Assembly: GCA_035527255.1 (NCBI GenBank)
Contig: DATLAW010000046.1
Coordinates: 1 to 18,050 of the forward strand
DNA length: 18,050 nucleotides
From: Thermohalobaculum sp035527255
Lineage (GTDB): Bacteria; Pseudomonadota; Alphaproteobacteria; Rhodobacterales; Rhodobacteraceae
Reading direction: 5' to 3'
In this document: positions 14,444 to 18,050 of the stretch, in pieces
How positions within the stretch are numbered: the stretch's first letter is position 1
How the letters are laid out: every line of letters starts with the position of its first letter
The notes under the pieces: generated by a model
Told to the model about the DNA's origin: nothing
Seen by the model: the letters and a program-made list of their open reading frames with translations, nothing else
Databases searched by the model: none
Program-made: the position numbers and the translations under genes

Positions 14444-15064
14444 TCAGCTGGGCTGTTTCGCCGCCAGATTGATCGCAGTTGCCAAGGCCTGCCAGTCGGC
14501 ACGTCGCCGCAGTGCGTCGATATGGTCGATGACCCGGAACGTGACGTTGTTCACCACCATCTCGCGGTCGAACCTGCGGATACGGTCCTCGACCGGGGCA
14601 AACTCCAGCAGCACCTCGGCACCGTGCTCGCACAGTGCTTCGATACCGCGCGGGGGCAGGGCGCGGTGGGCGTCGAGCGCCAGGTCGAACTCGGCGATCC
14701 GGTCGGGCCAACCGGTGCCCGCCCGATGTGCCGGGGTAGCCTGCGCCGCCAATACGTCGCGGTAGAGACGCCGCCAGAATTCAGCGGTGCCGGAGCCACG
14801 CGGCCGCAACTCGGTCTCGACGATCAGGATCAGGTCACCGGCGATGGCGGAGAACCCCTCCCACTTGCAGCGATCCATGCTGGCGCCAAAGCCCGCATCC
14901 TGCATCAGCCGCGGCCCCATCAGTCCCGACCTGGCGCGGATGTAGGAGTAGCCCGCCCCCTGGGCGAGAAACGCCGCCCCCTCGCCGATCGCACCGGCCA
15001 GCTCGGGCAGTGTGCCGATCCGGCCCCTTCGCGCTCCGATTGTCAGGAGCCTCATGAAGTTCAT
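14444..15064 (-). CDS. Unrecognised 206-aa protein upstream of the exonuclease-CBS-DUF294 gene
   Basis: I do not recognise a named family. The protein has no signal peptide or membrane helix. It is Arg- and Ala-rich with an alternating helix/strand look, including LILIVETELRPRGSG around 80-92 and VVNNVTFRVIDHIDALRRRADW near the C-terminus. The ATG at 15064 has AGGGA 8 nt upstream; a second ATG three codons later is possible. Its stop lies 13 bp before the start of the exonuclease-CBS-DUF294 gene, so the two form an operon and probably act together. The divergent DUF4212 gene on the other side of a 171-bp gap suggests a role linked to the symporter. Confidence 0.75.
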   Translation of the reverse strand: MNFMRLLTIGARRGRIGTLPELAGAIGEGAAFLAQGAGYSYIRARSGLMGPRLMQDAGFGASMDRCKWEGFSAIAGDLILIVETELRPRGSGTAEFWRRLYRDVLAAQATPAHRAGTGWPDRIAEFDLALDAHRALPPRGIEALCEHGAEVLLEFAPVEDRIRRFDREMVVNNVTFRVIDHIDALRRRADWQALATAINLAAKQPS

Positions 15065-15121
15065 TGCGCCGTCCCTGCCGCCGCCGGTCCCTCAATCGAG
15101 CGGACAGGCATCTTTGTATCG

Positions 15122-15151
15122 TTGACATTCCGCCGATATTTACCGACTAAT
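15122..15151 (+). promoter_or_regulatory. Sigma-70-type promoter candidate for the plus-strand DUF4212 gene
   Basis: A perfect TTGACA (15122-15127) is followed after 18 bp by ACTAAT (15146-15151; 4 of 6 -10 bases). The start of transcription would be near 15158, about 78 nt before the DUF4212 ATG. The site lies in the 171-bp gap between the divergent 206-aa and DUF4212 genes. I see no equally good promoter pointing the other way. Confidence 0.5.
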
Positions 15152-15235
15152 CGAGGGTCTTCGCGCCAAATGCAAGAACAAGGGCGTGGCACCGGGGAAC
15201 AATCCACCCTGGTTTTACCGGTCTGGGAGTCGGAA

Positions 15236-15502
15236 ATGGCAAATCAAATCACTCCGGAAGCTGCGGCAGCGCATTGGGCGAAGACCCGCACACTGATGTG
15301 GATTTGCCTCGTGCTCTGGGCAATCTTCTCGTTCGGCATCCACATGTTCGTAAGTTCGCTGAACGACGTCACGCTCCTTGGCTTTCCGCTCGGCTTCTAC
15401 ATGGCCGCACAGGGTTCCCTGGTTGTCTTCGTCGTCCTGATCTTCTGGTTCGCAGCCCGGCAAAACGCTATCGACGAAGAGTTCGGCGCGGCCGAGGATT
15501 GA
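15236..15502 (+). CDS. DUF4212 protein (small subunit of sodium/solute symporter), solitary copy
   Basis: 88-aa inner-membrane protein with two transmembrane helices (about 18-40 and 53-75). AHWAKTRTL, LWAIFSFGIHMF and LGFPLGFYMAAQGSL are the hallmark blocks of DUF4212, the small partner of VC_2705-type SSS symporters. The ATG at 15236 has GGAG 6 nt upstream. The usual arrangement is small subunit directly before large subunit; here no large subunit follows, and the next gene is convergent. A second DUF4212 gene (17816 to the window edge) precedes the only SSS gene in view, and the two proteins agree at roughly half their positions. This copy may be an alternative small subunit or a leftover of a duplication and inversion. 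Confidence 0.9.
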   Translation: MANQITPEAAAAHWAKTRTLMWICLVLWAIFSFGIHMFVSSLNDVTLLGFPLGFYMAAQGSLVVFVVLIFWFAARQNAIDEEFGAAED

Positions 15503-15555
15503 AAGCCAGCCGGCGATCGCCAATTTTCGCCAGCGCTGAATAAACGCGCCAAGCC

Positions 15556-15912
15556 CTACTTATTTGCTGTCTCGTAGATTATGCGCGCGATCTCGCCCTC
15601 GAGCGGGAACGACAGCATGCCCATGACCGAATATCCCAACAGCCAAGGCATCGCATAGAACCGGAAGGCAAAGAAGAACCACGCCACATAGAGCGGGATG
15701 ATTGGCTGGATCAAAAACGATGGCGTGATCCAACTGAATATTTTGAGAATGGGATTGGTGCTGCGAACGAAGACCTTCATGAAAAAGAATTCGGAATCGA
15801 CCGGTAGAAACAGGTTCATCGCTGTGCGTCCAACCAACGTCCACATGACCATGCCCAGGCTGTAGTCGATGACAATTACCCAGATCGGGAAGATGTCGAG
15901 TGGGCTTTGCAT
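15556..15912 (-). CDS. Small membrane protein, faintly YggT-like
   Basis: 118-aa hydrophobic protein with one helix near 8-30 and a longer hydrophobic region near 64-100 that could hold two more. The central VRSTNPILKIFSWITPSFLI followed by a membrane segment recalls the layout of YggT proteins (a loop with NPIL and Pro before a helix), but the similarity is weak and not diagnostic. The ATG at 15912 has AAGGG 10 nt upstream. It follows the SSS gene on the same strand after 75 bp that contain a strong hairpin, so it may be a less abundantly expressed third gene of the symporter operon. It could assist the symporter, but nothing in the sequence proves this. Confidence 0.72.
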   Translation of the reverse strand: MQSPLDIFPIWVIVIDYSLGMVMWTLVGRTAMNLFLPVDSEFFFMKVFVRSTNPILKIFSWITPSFLIQPIIPLYVAWFFFAFRFYAMPWLLGYSVMGMLSFPLEGEIARIIYETANK

Positions 15913-15937
15913 CAGTGTCGAACCCTTTCAAACGGCA

Positions 15938-15968
15938 CCGGGGGCGGGATTATAAATCCCGCCCCCGG
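15938..15968 (-). terminator. Very strong hairpin between the SSS gene and the small membrane protein gene
   Basis: A perfect 13-bp stem (CCGGGGGCGGGAT pairing with ATCCCGCCCCCGG) has a 5-nt loop, TATAA. It starts 19 bp after the SSS stop and ends 25 bp before the next start codon on the minus strand. No T tract of terminator quality follows (CCGGTGCCGTTTGAAAGG). It may be a partial terminator that lowers expression of the last gene, or a 3' stabiliser of the symporter mRNA. Confidence 0.65.
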
Positions 15969-15987
15969 CCATCACATCGCTATGAGA

Positions 15988-17802
15988 TTAGTGGTCCTCG
16001 GCAAGAATTGACTCACCGAACGGATCACGAATGTCATCGATCATTGCCTGGGTTTCCGCATCGGGCTCCTCCGTCATCAGGCTGACCACCACCATGGCAA
16101 TCAGACTGACGGGCATACCGATTATGGCAAACCTCAGACCGTCGAGACCGAGGATCTGATCCATCCAACCGTTCTGAATGGCGATCAGGTAAAGCGTCCC
16201 GGCCCCGAAGCCCAGCACCATACCGGCGATTGCCCCGGCACGATTGGCCCGCTTCCACCAGATGCCGAGCACCAGGGGGAAGAACAGCCCGGAAGCGGCA
16301 AAGCAGAAGGCCCAGGCAACGGCACCCAGAATACCGGTAAGCTTCAGACTGGCGACAAAGGCACCCGCCGCACCGATCAGGATCAACAGAACACGGGCCA
16401 CGATCAGGCGGTGCTTGGTGTCCGCTTTCGGGTCAATGATCTTGTAGTAGAGGTCGTGGCTGAGGGCATTCGCGATTGCCAGCAGCAAGCCGTCGGCCGT
16501 TGACATGGCGGCGGCAAAACCGCCCGCCGCGACCAGACCGGAGATAACCGCCGGAAGGCCGGCGATTTCCGGTGTCGCCAGAACCACGATGTCTGCGCGC
16601 ATGAACAGCTCGTTGATCTGCAGAATGCCGTCCGCATTGCTGTCAGAGATAGTCAGCATGTCGATAGCGCCCCATTTCTGGATCCAGGTCAGGGCCTGGA
16701 CTTCCTCGATGGTTTTACCGATCAGGCTGGTCGCCAGGGCGGGATCAAGAAGCTGCAGTTTGGACAAAGTCGCCAGCACCGGTGCCGTGAAGTACAGCAG
16801 GAAGATGAACAGCAGCGACCAGGCCACCGATTTGCGCGCATCGCGCACGGACGGTGTGGTGAAGTAGCGCATCAGGATGTGCGGCAACGATGCCGTACCG
16901 GTCATCATGCACAAGGTCAGGGTGAAGAACTTCCACTCGGAAAGCGGCCCAGCACTTGGGTTGTTGTGCAGGTTGACGAGTGAACTTTGGCCGGCAAATT
17001 TCTCCGTTGCCGCAACTCCAACACCCCATTGAGTTTCAAGTTCCGCGATCCGCGCGACTGCATCGCCATAACTGAAGTGCGGAATGACGCCAAAGCCCTG
17101 AACGTTCGACATCCAGACCACCGGCACGATATAAGCGATGATCAGAACGATGTACTGGGCCACCTGGGTCCAGGTCACCGCCCGCATGCCACCCAGCATC
17201 GAGCACATCAGAATACCGATCAGGCCGAACCAGACACCAATTTCGAACGGTATTTGCAGGGCCCGAGCCGCGATGGTTCCGGCCGCGTTGATCTGCGCCG
17301 TCACATAAGTGAAGGACGCAACCACCAGAATGACGACGGCACAGAACCGCGCCAGATTGCCGCCATAACGGGTGCCGATGAAATCCGGTACCGTGTAGCA
17401 GCCGAATTTGCGCAGATACGGCGCCATCAGGGCGTTCACCAGAACATAACCGCCGGTCCAGCCGACCACGAAGGCCAGATAGCCATGGCCACCGAAGTAG
17501 ATGCCGCCCGCCAGCGCCACGAACGAGGCGCCGGACATCCAGTCCGCCGCCGTCGCCATGCCGTTGAACACCGGGGGCACTTCGCGCCCGGCGACATAAT
17601 AGGCGCCCACCTCCATGGTCCGCGACAACCAGCCGATCATGGCATAGATCACGATGGTGAAGGCGATGAACAGAATGCCGATCGTGTCGGCGCCCATTCC
17701 CAACTGCTCGAAGATCGCCATGACGGCAATGAATCCGATGAACCCGCCCGTATAGATCCCGTAGATCTTGGGCAGGTTATCGATGAATTTAGGTTTGGTC
17801 AT
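15988..17802 (-). CDS. Sodium:solute symporter (SSS), VC_2705-type large subunit
   Basis: 604-aa inner-membrane Na+-coupled symporter of the SSS family, in the branch that works with DUF4212 small subunits and is related to acetate permease ActP. About thirteen hydrophobic segments are seen. Family blocks include WMSGASFVALAGGIYFGGHGY (88-108) and PEIAGLPAVISGLVAAGGFA followed by STADGLLLAIANALSHDLYY (about 411-453). A monocarboxylate such as acetate is the likely substrate, by family only. Residues 387-398 (DSNADGILQINE) form a canonical EF-hand-type calcium loop in a polar stretch before the STADGLL helix. The start at 17802 is chosen over 17871 because GGGGGGAG lies 6 nt upstream and the DUF4212 stop is 13 bp away, making a two-subunit operon. 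The C-terminal tail is acidic. Confidence 0.94.
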   Translation of the reverse strand: MTKPKFIDNLPKIYGIYTGGFIGFIAVMAIFEQLGMGADTIGILFIAFTIVIYAMIGWLSRTMEVGAYYVAGREVPPVFNGMATAADWMSGASFVALAGGIYFGGHGYLAFVVGWTGGYVLVNALMAPYLRKFGCYTVPDFIGTRYGGNLARFCAVVILVVASFTYVTAQINAAGTIAARALQIPFEIGVWFGLIGILMCSMLGGMRAVTWTQVAQYIVLIIAYIVPVVWMSNVQGFGVIPHFSYGDAVARIAELETQWGVGVAATEKFAGQSSLVNLHNNPSAGPLSEWKFFTLTLCMMTGTASLPHILMRYFTTPSVRDARKSVAWSLLFIFLLYFTAPVLATLSKLQLLDPALATSLIGKTIEEVQALTWIQKWGAIDMLTISDSNADGILQINELFMRADIVVLATPEIAGLPAVISGLVAAGGFAAAMSTADGLLLAIANALSHDLYYKIIDPKADTKHRLIVARVLLILIGAAGAFVASLKLTGILGAVAWAFCFAASGLFFPLVLGIWWKRANRAGAIAGMVLGFGAGTLYLIAIQNGWMDQILGLDGLRFAIIGMPVSLIAMVVVSLMTEEPDAETQAMIDDIRDPFGESILAEDH

Positions 17803-17815
17803 TTCTTTCTCCCCC

Positions 17816-18050
17816 CTAGTCGCTAAGTCCGGCCTCGTCGTCGATCTTGTCCTGTAGCCAATTGTGGACAAAGATCAGTACGACGAAGATTGCCAGCGAG
17901 CCTTGAACGGCCATGTAGTATCCCAGCGGGAAGCCCAGGAAGGACATCGCATTGAGGTCCTTCGCGAACCAGTGAACGACGAAAGAGAAGATGAACCAGA
18001 GGATCAATATCACGATCGTCAGGTTTCGGGTCTTTGTCCAATGTGCCGCT
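17816..18050 (-). CDS. DUF4212 protein (small subunit of sodium/solute symporter), cut by right edge
   Basis: The visible 77 codons read AAHWTKTRNLTIVILILWF from the window edge and run without a stop to TAG at 17816-17818; the first ten or so residues are missing. Two transmembrane helices and the DUF4212 blocks LWFIFSFVVHWF and LGFPLGYYMAVQGSL are clear. It sits 13 bp upstream of the SSS gene, the standard place for its small subunit, so the two surely form one transporter. It is a paralogue of the plus-strand copy at 15236-15502, with the same block order but different helix-1 and C-terminal residues. Confidence 0.92.
   Translation of the reverse strand, partial: AAHWTKTRNLTIVILILWFIFSFVVHWFAKDLNAMSFLGFPLGYYMAVQGSLAIFVVLIFVHNWLQDKIDDEAGLSD

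Noticed and set aside
14210..15235. Long upstream in-frame extension of the plus-strand DUF4212 protein
   Set aside because: The frame is open to 14210, but the extension is antisense to the 206-aa and exonuclease genes and has no family features. The ATG at 15236 has a proper ribosome binding site and gives the normal DUF4212 length.
15503..15555. Terminator in the gap between the convergent DUF4212 and small membrane protein genes
   Set aside because: There is a GGCGATCGCC palindrome and a weak GGCGA/TCGCC pairing, but no stem long enough and no T tract to support a terminator call.

Overview
The window is GC-rich chromosomal DNA, except for AT-rich stretches at about 1-420 and 12100-12250. 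Gene content and protein flavour point to an alphaproteobacterium, probably of the Rhodospirillales: a vertebrate-type [2Fe-2S] ferredoxin, a type-2 ferredoxin-NADP reductase relative, a class III cyclase fused to TPRs, and an SSS/DUF4212 symporter cluster. The genus cannot be read from the sequence. I see no tRNA, rRNA, CRISPR array or insertion sequence.

Layout. (1) 1-476: the 5' end of a leftward gene (start at 125) behind a non-coding, AT-rich stretch with two perfect 17-bp palindromes, ending in the hairpin that follows the SulP gene. (2) 477-3218, minus strand: a YeeE/YedE (TsuA-like) sulfur-compound transporter followed by a SulP-STAS anion transporter, probably one sulfur/anion uptake operon. 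(3) 3298-8601, plus strand: a tightly packed run of an MFS transporter, a MATE transporter, a [2Fe-2S] ferredoxin, an exported VCBS/FG-GAP protein, a peptidase C26 (class I glutamine-amidotransferase-fold) hydrolase and a type-2 ferredoxin-NADP reductase homologue that lacks its whole NADPH-binding domain. A strong hairpin closes the run. (4) 8635-12099, minus strand: an unrecognised 487-aa protein downstream of an adenylate cyclase-TM-TPR protein; the cyclase has a good promoter bracketed by an inverted repeat. (5) 12280-15064, minus strand: a three-module protein (DEDDh exonuclease, CBS pair, DUF294 nucleotidyltransferase) downstream of an unrecognised 206-aa protein. (6) 15236-18050: a solitary DUF4212 small symporter subunit on the plus strand, converging on a minus-strand operon of a second DUF4212 (cut by the window edge), its SSS large subunit and a small membrane protein.

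How the parts may work together. Regions 5 and 6 look like one functional neighbourhood: SSS/DUF4212 organic-acid symporters commonly sit near CBS/DUF294 and DnaQ-like exonuclease genes, and here the last two are fused. In region 3 a ferredoxin and a flavoprotein derived from a ferredoxin reductase share a gene run, which suggests a redox pair, although the flavoprotein can no longer bind NADPH in the usual way.

The points most worth following are the clean in-frame loss of the NADPH domain from the reductase homologue, the canonical EF-hand-like loop inside the SSS symporter, the exonuclease-CBS-DUF294 fusion, the duplicated and split DUF4212 genes, and the unknown 487-aa protein next to an apparently intact adenylate cyclase.
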